A stretch of 64,000 nt of DNA from Klebsiella sp. WP3-W18-ESBL-02 (GTDB taxonomy: Bacteria > Pseudomonadota > Gammaproteobacteria > Enterobacterales > Enterobacteriaceae). The position numbers were made by a program, and so were the translations under genes. Where the stretch lies: contig NZ_AP021972.1 of NCBI RefSeq assembly GCF_014168815.1, positions 3,968,001 through 4,032,000 of the forward strand. The letters run 5' to 3'. Shown piece by piece: positions 43,858-52,586 of the stretch. The notes below the pieces were generated by a model. The model ran no database searches. It saw only the letters and a list, made by a program, of their open reading frames with translations, and was not told the origin of the DNA. The stretch's first letter is position 1. Each line of letters starts with the position of its first letter.

Positions 43858-44259
43858 GTGGGAACCAAAGTGTCAGATATGCAGAAAAATGTGACTCCCG
43901 GCAGGCGAAAAGGCTGCCCTAATTATTCTCCTGAGTTTAAGCAACAACTCGTTGCTGCCTCCTGCGAACCAGGAACATCCATCTCAAAACTGGCGCTTGA
44001 AAATGGCATTAACGCCAATCTGCTGTTCAAATGGCGCCAACAATGGCGCGAGGGAAAGCTGCTATTACCTTCTTCAGAGAACCCGCAGCTACTTCCTGTG
44101 ACTCTCGATGCCGCTGACGTACAGCCAGAGCCGCCCACTGAGAGCCCGGAAGCCCTCAGTATCAGCTGTGAGATAACGTTCCGGCACGGGACGCTCCGCC
44201 TCAACGGCACTGTCAGCGAAAAGTTCCTGGCTCTGCTGATACAGGAGCTGAAGCGATGA
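43858..44259 (+). CDS. tnpA: IS66 TnpA
   Basis: 133 residues. The N-terminal helix-turn-helix (CPNYSPEFKQQLVAASCEPG, then LALENGINANLLFKWRQQW) and the C-terminal ending FLALLIQELKR are typical. It overlaps tnpB by 4 bp (ATGA). Confidence 0.93.
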   Translation: MGTKVSDMQKNVTPGRRKGCPNYSPEFKQQLVAASCEPGTSISKLALENGINANLLFKWRQQWREGKLLLPSSENPQLLPVTLDAADVQPEPPTESPEALSISCEITFRHGTLRLNGTVSEKFLALLIQELKR

Positions 44260-44603
44260 TCCCGTTACCAACAGGTACCAAAATCTGGCTGGTTGCCGGT
44301 ACCACTGATATGAGAAATGGCTTCAACGGTCTTGCCGCAAAAGTACAGACGGCGCTGAAAGACGATCCGATGTCCGGCCACGTCTTCATCTTCCGGGGTC
44401 GCAGCGGCAACCAGGTCAAACTGCTGTGGTCCACCGGCGACGGGCTGTGCCTGCTGACCAAACGGCTGGAGCGTGGTCGCTTCGCCTGGCCCTCTGCCCG
44501 TGATGGCAAAGTGTTCCTGACCCCGGCCCAGCTGGCGATGCTGATGGAAGGCATCGACTGGCGACAACCTAAACGGTTGCTGACATCTCTGACCATGTTG
44601 TAG
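44256..44603 (+). CDS. tnpB: IS66 TnpB (Orf2)
   Basis: 115 residues: TKIWLVAGTTDMRNGFNGLA, GHVFIFRGRSGNQVKLLWST, and CLLTKRLERGRFAWP are the signature of IS66 TnpB. An accessory protein required for transposition whose mechanism is not settled. Starts inside the tnpA stop. Confidence 0.95.
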   Translation: MIPLPTGTKIWLVAGTTDMRNGFNGLAAKVQTALKDDPMSGHVFIFRGRSGNQVKLLWSTGDGLCLLTKRLERGRFAWPSARDGKVFLTPAQLAMLMEGIDWRQPKRLLTSLTML

Positions 44604-44652
44604 GCCTCTTTATCCTGGTTGTTGCTGAATAAGCCTGGTAAAATACGGGCTT

Positions 44653-46191
44653 ATGAACGACACCTCTTCTGACGAAATCCTTCTGCTGAAACAGCGGCTT
44701 GCCGAACAGGAAGCGCTGAACCGCGCCCTGCTGGAAAAGCTGGCCGACCGTGAGCGCGAAATAGACCACCTGCAGGCGCAGCTGGATAAACTCCGCCGGA
44801 TGAACTTCGGCAGCCGTTCCGAAAAAGTATCCCGTCGTATCGCACAGATGGAAGCTGACCTGAAGGTGCTTCAGAAAGAAAGCGATACGCTGACCGGTCG
44901 TGTGGATGACCCGGAAGTGCAGCGCTCGCTGCGTCAGACCCGCACCCGCAGACCGTTCCCCGAATCACTCCCGCGTGATGAAAAGCGTATGCTTCCGGCA
45001 GAATCCTGTTGCCCGGAGTGCGGTGGTTCGCTGAGTTACCTGGGTGAAGATGCCGCCGAACAGCTGGAGCTGATGCGCAGCGCCTTCCGGGTTATCCGGA
45101 CAGTACGTGAAAAACATGCCTGTACTCAGTGCGATGCGATCGTGCAGGCAGCGGCGCCTTCACGGCCCATTGAGCGGGGTATCGCCGGCCCGGGGTTGCT
45201 GGCCCGCGTGCTGACCTCAAAGTATGCAGAGCACACACCACTGTACCGCCAGTCTGAAATATACGGCCGCCAGGGCGTGGAACTGAGTCGCTCACTGCTG
45301 TCGGGCTGGGTGGATGCATGCTGCCGGCTACTGTCGCCGCTGGAAGAGGCGCTTCAGGACTATGTCCTGATGGGTGGCAAACTCCACGCCGATGACACGC
45401 CCGTCCCGGTACTGTTACCAGGTAATAAAAAGACGAAGACCGGGCGGTTGTGGACGTACGTTCGCGACGACCGCAACGCCGGGTCAGCGCTGGCGCCGGC
45501 CGTGTGGTTCGCTTACAGCCCGGACAGAAAAGGCATCCATCCGCAGAGCCATCTTGCGGGCTTCAGCGGTGTTCTGCAGGCGGATGCGTACGCCGGGTTC
45601 AACGAGCTGTACCGCAATGGACAGATAACTGAAGCAGCCTGCTGGGCTCACGCCCGCCGCAAGATCCATGATGTGCACGTTCGTACTCCATCAGTGCTGA
45701 CGGAGGAAGCCCTGAAACGGATAGGCGAACTGTATGCTATCGAGGCTGAAATACGGGGAATGCCGGCAGAGCAGCGTCTTGGTGAGCGTCAGCAGAAAGC
45801 TAAACCGCGACTGAAATCCCTGGAAAGCTGGCTGCGTGAAAAGATGAAAACGCTGTCGCGACACTCAGAGCTGGCGAAGGCGTTCGCGTACGCACTGAAC
45901 CAGTGGCCAGCACTGACGTACTATGCAGACGATGGCTGGGCTGAAGCCGATAACAATATCGCTGAAAATGCGCTGCGGACGGTCAGCCTGGGCCGCAAAA
46001 ACTTCTTGTTCTTCGGCTCTGACCACGGTGGTGAGCGCGGAGCACTGCTGTACAGCCTGATCGGGACGTGCAAACTGAACGGCGTGGAGCCAGAGAGGTA
46101 TCTCTGTCATGTGCTCAACGTCATAGCTGACTGGCCGGTCAATCAGGTCAGCGAACTGTTACCCTGGCGAATAACCCTGCCAACTGAATAA
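44653..46191 (+). CDS. tnpC: IS66 TnpC transposase
   Basis: 512 residues: coiled-coil N-terminus (LKQRLAEQEALNRALLEKLA), zinc-finger-like CCPECGG and CTQCDAI, and DDE core (GKLHADDTPVPVLLPG, LQADAYAGFNELY, and EADNNIAENALRTVSLGRKN). Complete, so the element can probably move. Confidence 0.95.
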   Translation: MNDTSSDEILLLKQRLAEQEALNRALLEKLADREREIDHLQAQLDKLRRMNFGSRSEKVSRRIAQMEADLKVLQKESDTLTGRVDDPEVQRSLRQTRTRRPFPESLPRDEKRMLPAESCCPECGGSLSYLGEDAAEQLELMRSAFRVIRTVREKHACTQCDAIVQAAAPSRPIERGIAGPGLLARVLTSKYAEHTPLYRQSEIYGRQGVELSRSLLSGWVDACCRLLSPLEEALQDYVLMGGKLHADDTPVPVLLPGNKKTKTGRLWTYVRDDRNAGSALAPAVWFAYSPDRKGIHPQSHLAGFSGVLQADAYAGFNELYRNGQITEAACWAHARRKIHDVHVRTPSVLTEEALKRIGELYAIEAEIRGMPAEQRLGERQQKAKPRLKSLESWLREKMKTLSRHSELAKAFAYALNQWPALTYYADDGWAEADNNIAENALRTVSLGRKNFLFFGSDHGGERGALLYSLIGTCKLNGVEPERYLCHVLNVIADWPVNQVSELLPWRITLPTE

Positions 46192-46305
46192 CCCGTTCCC
46201 GTCAATACGGTTCTCGCTGTACGCTTACTTTTAGTTGACTATATAGCAATGATAAAATAATCACGTGTTATGTTGAGATTGTTTATTTAGCGGTTGAGAG
46301 AAACT

Positions 46306-46494
46306 ATGGATAAAATTTGTGATAAGTGTGCACACATGATGAGTGCATGTACTTGTGGAACTTGTGAGAACTGTGACGAGAAAGAGTCGGACTGTACCTG
46401 CAAAAAATGTAGCCAGTGCAATAACCTTGAGGACTTCTGCTCTTGCAGAATTTGTGAAGAATGTAGTGAAAAAGAAGCAGAGTGCTGCTGTTGA
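46306..46494 (+). CDS. 17-cysteine mini-protein with 15-residue repeats, metallothionein-like
   Basis: 62 residues with 17 Cys and many Glu/Asp/Lys. From residue 15 the sequence repeats every 15 residues in the pattern C-x-C-x2-C-x2-C-x6: CTCGTCENCDEKESD, CTCKKCSQCNNLEDF, CSCRICEECSEKEAE, then a final CCC. An extra CDKC sits at 5-8. GAGAG lies before the ATG. There is no signal peptide, so it is cytosolic, where such spacing suits thiolate metal clusters rather than disulfides. It starts 70 bp after IS66. I do not recognise a named family; metal binding is inferred from cysteine spacing. Confidence 0.7.
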   Translation: MDKICDKCAHMMSACTCGTCENCDEKESDCTCKKCSQCNNLEDFCSCRICEECSEKEAECCC

Positions 46495-46711
46495 AATGTT
46501 AACAATACTGGCTGCAGGAGCTACCTGCCTGCAGCTTCGATTGCCGACGTACCCCGATCCCAGTTGGTTAGCGTATTTCGATTCTTGCAATAATCGCTGG
46601 ACTCATAGCACGAAGCCGACATACTTACTGGATTGAAGGTCCGCTGTGAGCGAAAAGCGGACGCCCGCATAGCGTAAACAGGCGTCTGATATTTTGATAT
46701 GGATTGATGAC

Positions 46712-47062
46712 TTAACCCCTTCCCCGCTTCGTCAATGACTTTCTCGTCATTATCTTTGGTAAATGATCCTTTTGCCTTTCCGGTAGAATACTCAGCATTA
46801 TTTCTGAAGAGCGGCAAAGACGAGTGCCTTGCCATGAGTTCACCATAATTTCATCTGCGCCCGTGCGGCGAACCAGATCCCTGAGCCCGTCACGGACGAC
46901 CTCCGGTTTGCCCCATACGGATTCACGCAGCTGATAATATTTTGCGGTCAGTTCATCAGCGGTATCACTAGTCATTGCCCGTGAGCGGGTCATGGGGGCC
47001 ATAACGACGCGGTTTACCAGGTCAGTATCACCGGTCTGAAACGGGGTAAATAATTTTTCCAT
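46712..47062 (-). pseudogene. Chimeric remnant: old yellow enzyme start joined to a luciferase-like oxidoreductase end
   Basis: Residues 1-47 are the N-terminus of a NemA-type flavin ene-reductase (MEKLFTPFQTGDTDLVNRVV, MAPMTRSRAMTSDTADELTA, KYYQLRES). From there the frame continues as the C-terminus of an LLM-class flavin monooxygenase (GKPEVVRDGLRDLVRRTGAD EIMV), then runs out of frame. Both catalytic cores are missing, so it cannot be an enzyme. AAGGAG before the ATG is a good ribosome site inherited from the ene-reductase. It records a deletion between two flavoenzyme genes. Confidence 0.75.
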
Positions 47063-47120
47063 TTTTATCTCCTTTGCTGGAGGAAATATGATGGTCTCAG
47101 CTACGGAATAAAAAAACAGT

Positions 47121-47139
47121 AGTCTGTTCCGAACTGAGT
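47121..47139. promoter_or_regulatory. Possible TetR-type operator
   Basis: AGTCTGTTC, one base, GAACTGAGT is an imperfect dyad (7 of 9 pairs) about 60 bp upstream of the ene-reductase fragment on the minus strand, where NemR/TetR-type repressors usually bind. It would be an orphan site now. Confidence 0.3.
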
Positions 47140-47337
47140 AGACATAATTTCTACATTTAGTGTTCTCCTGGTATTAAACCGAAATATTTGATTGTAGGCG
47201 ATGTCTTACGTAGAGATAAAGCCTGCTGCAAAAGTGATGAAGACTCAGTATGTTCTCTTCTAATACAAAGCAGACGCCCATTCTCATGCAGACGCTTTGT
47301 TCTTGTCTCGCTAGCAACCAAATCGCTTGCTCCACAA

Positions 47338-48615
47338 CTATGATTGCTTATTAGCGTTTTCATCAAAAAACAAATCAAAATAAATTGATTTTATGAATTC
47401 TCTATCGGAGTCTATATGGTCAGCGCGATTTGCATGCTCTAATGTTTCAATTGCCAGAGTGTGCGCGGCATCAGCAAACATCTCAGGCCAACCCGTACTC
47501 AGCATAGATAGCCCTTTGAGCACTCTTATCTGAATCTCTCTCATACTGGCACCATCGCGTGCGACAGGTGAGAAAAAGTCTTCCAGGAGATCGTTGTTCT
47601 GAAGTGGCGCAACGTGTACTGAAGGATAGGTCACTTCAATTTCATGAGACTTATTCTGCGCGTAAGCAGAAAGTATACGAACACCTCTGCCAATGACATC
47701 GATTGCGGTTCCAGGATCGTTCACTGCGGGTGAAAGGGCTCTGCAGGCTATTTCGGCCATGACGCTAAGACAAAATCGGGGATCCTGAGCAAATGAACGC
47801 ACATCCGAGACAATGATCGTCTCAAGTAAATCGGCGCAGATTGATGACTCCTGGCCCTGACTCAGGTACAAAGCTGGCATGGACGGATGAATGAAACTGC
47901 CTGGTTGCGCCACAAGGTATACATGACGAGGATCATTGGCCAGCAGCTTGCTGAGTTTCTCCATATCAATATATTCAACATAGCCAATCTTCTTCGGATA
48001 AACTGCAACCGTTCCTTTCGGCTGTTCATAGCTCTCAAGCCATGGATATCCGCCGAGACAGGGATTTCTGGCTCTCGCAATAAATGTTTCGATGGCAGCC
48101 TGTTCTACTTTTGCTGTTGTCTCACCGACCCTCCCCAGAGAGGTCAAATGCTGTATCCAACGAAGCAATGTGATGAGGATGAGGGCAATGACAACGAGTG
48201 TGACAATGAATAAAATGACTCTTCCCCTTTCTCCGTAGGCTCCCATATTGAGGGCAATAATTCCTACCAGACTGAAGAGAAAGGAACCAATGAAGGTGGC
48301 CAGTACATTTTGTGTGGTTACGTCTTCCACAACTAAACGCGTTGCTCTGGGAGTAACATTAGTAGTGGCTGAACCGTAGGCTGTGACCATGATACTCAGC
48401 GAAAATGTGGTCACTGCCAGCATACTCGATGCCAGTATGTTCAGAATGTTATCAACTGCTTCCGCACCAACCTTCACTGAAACCGACTCAGGAATCATTG
48501 ATTTAAAAAGAATAGATAAAAGAGCCGTTATTATCGCGACAATTGCGAATAACGTAGCTCTGAACCAGAGTTTCTTAAATGTTTGCTTCAGAATCCATTG
48601 CCAGCGTGAAATCAT
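47338..48615 (-). CDS. DUF2254 membrane protein
   Basis: 425 residues with four hydrophobic spans in the first 170 residues (LFAIVAIITALLSILFKSMI, MLAVTTFSLSIMVTAYGSAT, VILFIVTLVVIALILITLLR) and a soluble C-terminal domain including AEIACRALSPAVNDPGTAID, a DUF2254 hallmark. Function is not established. It lies 64 bp downstream of betT on the same strand and may be cotranscribed with it. The region 47063-47337 between it and the flavoenzyme remnant holds no gene. Confidence 0.85.
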   Translation of the reverse strand: MISRWQWILKQTFKKLWFRATLFAIVAIITALLSILFKSMIPESVSVKVGAEAVDNILNILASSMLAVTTFSLSIMVTAYGSATTNVTPRATRLVVEDVTTQNVLATFIGSFLFSLVGIIALNMGAYGERGRVILFIVTLVVIALILITLLRWIQHLTSLGRVGETTAKVEQAAIETFIARARNPCLGGYPWLESYEQPKGTVAVYPKKIGYVEYIDMEKLSKLLANDPRHVYLVAQPGSFIHPSMPALYLSQGQESSICADLLETIIVSDVRSFAQDPRFCLSVMAEIACRALSPAVNDPGTAIDVIGRGVRILSAYAQNKSHEIEVTYPSVHVAPLQNNDLLEDFFSPVARDGASMREIQIRVLKGLSMLSTGWPEMFADAAHTLAIETLEHANRADHIDSDREFIKSIYFDLFFDENANKQS

Positions 48616-48679
48616 TCTGCATTCCCTCGTATTGCGGTCGGGATAAATAATTGCCGCCCCCTAGGACGGCATTTTGCTA

Positions 48680-50677
48680 TCAACGAACCAGGTGCAGGAA
48701 GTGCAGGTGTTTTTCGTACTGGTCCAGTATGTCATTAATCAACTGTTCCTGATTCCAGCCCATCACATCATAATTTTGACCGCCTTCTTTGAGATAAACC
48801 TCAGCGCGATAATATCGATGTTGGTCAGTCTGCTGCTCATCATTATCCATTGCGGCGAGCGCGAAGGTGGGTGAGCTATACCCGCGAAGCCTCACTTCAT
48901 ATATAAAATTCAGCTCGTTGCCCAAATCCACTTCAAGACGAATACGATCGTCGGCTGCGTCACTAATGTGGCTTATCGTCCCCTGCTTGTTCAGTTCTTC
49001 CTGAACCAGCGTCATGGCAGGCTGGATAATGTCGTCCATAAAACGTTTCACAAGAGATCGTTTCGGCAGATACGCGATATTGCGTAACCTTCTCTGCCAG
49101 GGAATTGGGTTACGTGCAGCCGTAGGAGCAATAGTCGCCATGCTCAGGCTTTCACGCTTAGTCAAATCTCGACGCAGGGCTTTTAACAGCCCGTATATGG
49201 ATATCAGCAAGATCACGGAGAAGGGTAATGCACTTGCTATTGTCACCGTTTGCAGCGCGCTCAGCCCTCCCGCAAGGAGAAGCGCAATTGCAACAACTCC
49301 CATGAGCGATGCCCAGAAGATTCGCTGCCAGACGGGTGTGTTTGCCACCCCACCTGATGCCAGAGTATCTACAACCATTGCCCCCGAGTCAGCAGATGTG
49401 ACAAAGAAGACGATGACCATAGCCATTGCAATAAATGACAGCACGGAGGAGAACGGGAAATGCTCCAGGAAATTGAACAAGGCCAGCGAGACATCCTGTT
49501 GGACGGTATTGGCGAGATCGGTCGCCCCCTGGTTCATAATGAGATAGATTGCGCTGTTACCAAACACCGTCATCCACATGAGCGTAAAGCCGGCCGGAAC
49601 AAACAGCACGCCGGTGACAAATTCGCGAATGGTTCGGCCGCGTGAGACCCGTGCGATAAACATCCCCACAAATGGCGACCATGAAAGCCACCATCCCCAG
49701 TACAGTAATGTCCAGCCCCCCAGCCAGTTGCTCGACTTAGGTTCATATGCGTAAAGATTGAACGTTTTACTCACCAGTTCCGAAAGATAACCGCCGGTAT
49801 TTTCCACAAATGACTTCAGCAGAAGCACAGTTGGCCCCAGACACAGGACCAGCGCCAGGAGCAACAACGCGAGGCCCAAATTGAGCTCAGACAGGATACG
49901 TATTCCCTTGTCTAGGCCGGTCACCACAGAAATCGTCGCTAACCCCGTGATGGCCACGATCAGAATGACCTGCACCGTTTCATTAATGGGCACCCCGAAT
50001 AGGTGGTTCAAACCGGCATTCACCTGCAAAACACCGTAACCCAGCGATGTTGCAACGCCAAAGACCGTACCTATAACGGCAAAAATATCAACCGCATGGC
50101 CTATAGGTCCGTATATGCGATCGCCAATAATGGGATAGAGTGCAGAACGCAGCGTTAAAGGTAGACCGTGGCGGTAACTGAAAAAGGCCAGAATCAGCGC
50201 TACAATGGCATAGATTGCCCAGGCATGCAGACCCCAGTGGAAGAAGGTCAGCCGCATTGCTTCCTTCGCTGCCGCAACAGTCTCTGGGGCGCCAACGGGA
50301 GGTGAGAGATAATGCATCACCGGTTCAGCAACGCCAAAGAACATCAGGCCGATCCCCATCCCTGCCGAAAAAAGCATCGCAAACCAGGAGTGATAGCTGA
50401 AATCAGGTTGCGCATGGTCCGGACCCAGCTTGATATCACCGTAGCGTGAGAGTCCCAGAAACGTGACACTCAATAAAATCAGGGCCACAGCAAGGATGTA
50501 GAACCAGCTTGCATTCGTGAAGATTTGTTGCTGAAGTAGTTTGAAATTTTTGTCAGCAACATCCGGGAATGCAGCGGCAAAAGCGACAAGAAGAAAAATT
50601 AACAAAGCAGATGTAAAGAATACAGCTTTGTTAATCTGGCTGTGACACTTCTTTGGGATTGTTTCATTTTCACTCAT
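48680..50677 (-). CDS. betT: BCCT-family choline/betaine transporter, BetT-like
   Basis: 665 residues with 12 spans and BCCT signatures (GIGLMFFGVAEPVMHYLSPP, FFHWGLHAWAIYAIVALILA, GWTLLYWGWWLSWSPFVGMF, IARVSRGRTIREF), plus the long C-terminal cytosolic tail (about 150 residues) typical of BetT. It imports choline by proton or sodium symport for osmoprotection. The start at 50677 has GGAATAA upstream; an ATG two codons earlier is too close to it. No betAB oxidation genes are nearby, so it must feed chromosomal genes or transport betaine directly. Confidence 0.9.
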   Translation of the reverse strand: MSENETIPKKCHSQINKAVFFTSALLIFLLVAFAAAFPDVADKNFKLLQQQIFTNASWFYILAVALILLSVTFLGLSRYGDIKLGPDHAQPDFSYHSWFAMLFSAGMGIGLMFFGVAEPVMHYLSPPVGAPETVAAAKEAMRLTFFHWGLHAWAIYAIVALILAFFSYRHGLPLTLRSALYPIIGDRIYGPIGHAVDIFAVIGTVFGVATSLGYGVLQVNAGLNHLFGVPINETVQVILIVAITGLATISVVTGLDKGIRILSELNLGLALLLLALVLCLGPTVLLLKSFVENTGGYLSELVSKTFNLYAYEPKSSNWLGGWTLLYWGWWLSWSPFVGMFIARVSRGRTIREFVTGVLFVPAGFTLMWMTVFGNSAIYLIMNQGATDLANTVQQDVSLALFNFLEHFPFSSVLSFIAMAMVIVFFVTSADSGAMVVDTLASGGVANTPVWQRIFWASLMGVVAIALLLAGGLSALQTVTIASALPFSVILLISIYGLLKALRRDLTKRESLSMATIAPTAARNPIPWQRRLRNIAYLPKRSLVKRFMDDIIQPAMTLVQEELNKQGTISHISDAADDRIRLEVDLGNELNFIYEVRLRGYSSPTFALAAMDNDEQQTDQHRYYRAEVYLKEGGQNYDVMGWNQEQLINDILDQYEKHLHFLHLVR

Positions 50678-51005
50678 AATCATTTATTCCATTGATTTAA
50701 ATCCGTATTGGATAATGCTTACCACCTCTTACAGAGTAGCAAAATTCAACTGACTATGCGGCGTGAATCGAGCACATGGTGTGATGAGTGCCGATACAAA
50801 TCATCCTATAATCGAAGGAGTTCTTTGTTAATCAGCCTGCCACTTCTTGGGTATTTAATTTGCATATTCTGTACCAGAGCTGGGATATACGTTAAGTGAA
50901 GTATATTAGACACGAATTACCAGCTTCTGCTTTTGGCACAAAACGGCCTATCAGCATTATAAAAATATTCAGATATATATCATTCCTCTGAACATACACA
51001 ACTAA

Positions 51006-51036
51006 CGGCAGAATCTCACGATTCTGCCGCTTTTTT
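51006..51036 (+). terminator. Terminator hairpin in the second yfjP leader
   Basis: CGGCAGAAT/ATTCTGCCG stem with a 6-base loop followed by six T. Same stem as at 39699, with a longer T run. Confidence 0.7.
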
Positions 51037-51339
51037 ATTATTTTTCAGGGGGGGAGTAATGAATAATTCTGAAGGTTTGAAGTCGTTTCACTAATCGCTT
51101 TATGACCTACCGTAGTGGGTATCGGCTGATTGCGCAGCAGGGCCATTAGTTCCTGCCAGTATCACCGGCGTTAACATTGAAGACGACTAGGGCAGGCATG
51201 GAACTTTGAACCGGATGCCGGTGAAGGTCTTAACCGCTATACCCGCAAGCCAGGCATCTGTACGGACGTATCCATCTGCTGGCTCCGCATGATTTACCAG
51301 CAACATTTAATCTTCCCGAACACTCATTATTACCGCATA

Positions 51340-51367
51340 CGCCAGCCGTCGCCGCTGGCGTTTTTTT
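51340..51367 (+). terminator. Intrinsic terminator upstream of the ardB-like gene
   Basis: CGCCAGC, 7-base loop, GCTGGCG and seven T. It lies 19 bp before the ardB start, so it may end the decayed upstream unit or act as an attenuator for the antirestriction operon. Confidence 0.7.
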
Positions 51368-51385
51368 ATTGACGGAGACATACCC

Positions 51386-51847
51386 ATGACAACAGCGACA
51401 AAAAACAACCTCGCATCTGCTGCTAACGAATCCGAATTTGAACTGACCGTAACGCAGATACCCGACGAACAGCGTATCTGCTTCTGGCCGCAGTACTTTG
51501 GCTCTATCCCACAATGGATAACGCTGGAACCCCGCATTTTCGCCTGGATGGACCGCTTCTGTGACGAGTACAACAGTGGTATCTGGTCCTTTTACACGCT
51601 CAGCAATGGCGGCGCGTTTATGGCCCCTGATGCTGACGTTGACGATAAATGGCATCTGTTCAACGGTATGAACGGCAATGGCGCGGACATGAGTGCTGAA
51701 GCCGCAGGCATTGCTGTCTGCCTGATTGAATACAGCCATCACGCCTGCCGTACAGAGTGTGACGCAATGACCGCGCACTATTACCGCCTGCGGGACTATG
51801 CCCTGCAGCATTCTGAAGCCCACGCCATTTTGCGTATCATTGACTGA
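51386..51847 (+). CDS. yfjX: ArdB/KlcA-family antirestriction protein (YfjX)
   Basis: 153 residues: FELTVTQIPDEQRICFWPQY, PRIFAWMDRFCDEYNSGIWS, FYTLSNGGAFMAPDADVDDK, IAVCLIEYSHHACRTECDAM. These are the core of the ArdB/KlcA family, which blocks type I restriction in vivo. It would protect the island on transfer. It begins the operon ardB-radC-ypjJ-yfjZ-ypjF, with short gaps. Confidence 0.93.
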   Translation: MTTATKNNLASAANESEFELTVTQIPDEQRICFWPQYFGSIPQWITLEPRIFAWMDRFCDEYNSGIWSFYTLSNGGAFMAPDADVDDKWHLFNGMNGNGADMSAEAAGIAVCLIEYSHHACRTECDAMTAHYYRLRDYALQHSEAHAILRIID

Positions 51848-51862
51848 CCGGAGGAGCAACGA

Positions 51863-52339
51863 ATGAAACAGCTTTCCTTTTTACCCGGCGAGATAACGCC
51901 ACAGGACCGGCGTCTCATTCAGCGGGCGCTCAGGGCTCTGGAGCGGCACCTGCATGAGCCTGGGGTAGCCTTCACCTCCACTCATGCCGTCCGGGAGTGG
52001 TTGCGGCTGCATATGGCCGCGCTTGAACGGGAAGAGTTCCGGGTGCTGTATCTGAACCAGCAGAACCAGTTGATTGCCCACGAAACCCTGTTTGCCGGTT
52101 CTATTAGCAGTACCGAGGTACATCCCCGCGAGGTGGTCAAGCGCGCTCTGTACTTCAACGCGGCAGCGGTAATACTGGCGCATAACCATCCTTCCGGCGA
52201 GACGACGCCCAGCCAGGCTGACAAAGCCCTCACGCAGCGACTGGTTCAGGTACTTCAACTGGTGGATATCCGTGTCCCTGACCATCTGATTGTCGGCGGC
52301 AGGCAAATCTATTCGTTCGCAGAACACGGTCTGCTGTGA
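51863..52339 (+). CDS. yfjY: RadC-family JAB protein (YfjY)
   Basis: 158 residues with the JAMM/MPN+ metal motif HNHPSGETTPSQAD (His107, His109 and the following Asp), preceded by GSISSTEVHPREVVKRALYF. RadC-like proteins are common in mobile elements; their biochemical role remains unclear. CCGGAGGAG lies just before the ATG. Confidence 0.93.
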   Translation: MKQLSFLPGEITPQDRRLIQRALRALERHLHEPGVAFTSTHAVREWLRLHMAALEREEFRVLYLNQQNQLIAHETLFAGSISSTEVHPREVVKRALYFNAAAVILAHNHPSGETTPSQADKALTQRLVQVLQLVDIRVPDHLIVGGRQIYSFAEHGLL

Positions 52340-52347
52340 GGTATTAC

Positions 52348-52569
52348 ATGAAAATTATCAGTAAACGCCGGGCAATGACGATATACCGCCAGCATCCTGA
52401 GTCCCGAATCTTTCGTTTCTGCACCGGCAAATACCAGTGGCACGGTAGCGTCTGCCATTACACCGGCAGGGACGTTCCGGATATCACAGGAGTCCTGGCG
52501 GTATACGCCGAACGCCGCCAGGACCGCGAGGGGCCTTATGCCTGCCTGATGAGCATCACCCTGAACTGA
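52348..52569 (+). CDS. ypjJ: DUF987 protein (YpjJ)
   Basis: 73 residues, the length of YpjJ: MKIISKRRAMTIYRQHPESR, FCTGKYQWHGSVCHYTGRDV, VLAVYAERRQDREGPYACLM. The start at 52348 is chosen for GAGG upstream and family fit. Function unknown; always found in this operon position. Confidence 0.85.
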   Translation: MKIISKRRAMTIYRQHPESRIFRFCTGKYQWHGSVCHYTGRDVPDITGVLAVYAERRQDREGPYACLMSITLN

Positions 52570-52586
52570 CAATAAAGAGGTTATCA

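Larger units (their letters stand above)
43787..46228 (+). mobile_element. Intact IS66-family element with 8-bp target duplication
   Basis: Terminal inverted repeats GTAAGCGTACAGCG (43787) and its near-exact complement ending at 46228 are clear, and the element is flanked by TTTTAGTT on both sides (43779-43786 and 46229-46236), the 8-bp duplication expected of IS66. Length 2442 bp, with tnpA, tnpB and tnpC complete. The insertion is simple and probably recent. Confidence 0.95.
50684..51385. repeat. Gene-free stretch with a second, dead copy of the yfjP leader and start
   Basis: From about 50965 to 51130 the sequence mirrors 39660-39830: same hairpin, T tract, ribosome site and MNNSEGLKSF start (ATG at 51060), but the frame meets a stop after 11 codons (SFH then stop) and homology fades. 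The rest up to 51335 looks like decayed coding sequence that I could not assign; 50700-50960 shows nothing. Confidence 0.75.

Noticed and set aside
47157..47378. 73-residue minus-strand ORF after the DUF2254 gene
   Set aside because: It overlaps the end of DUF2254 in another frame and has no ribosome site or family resemblance.
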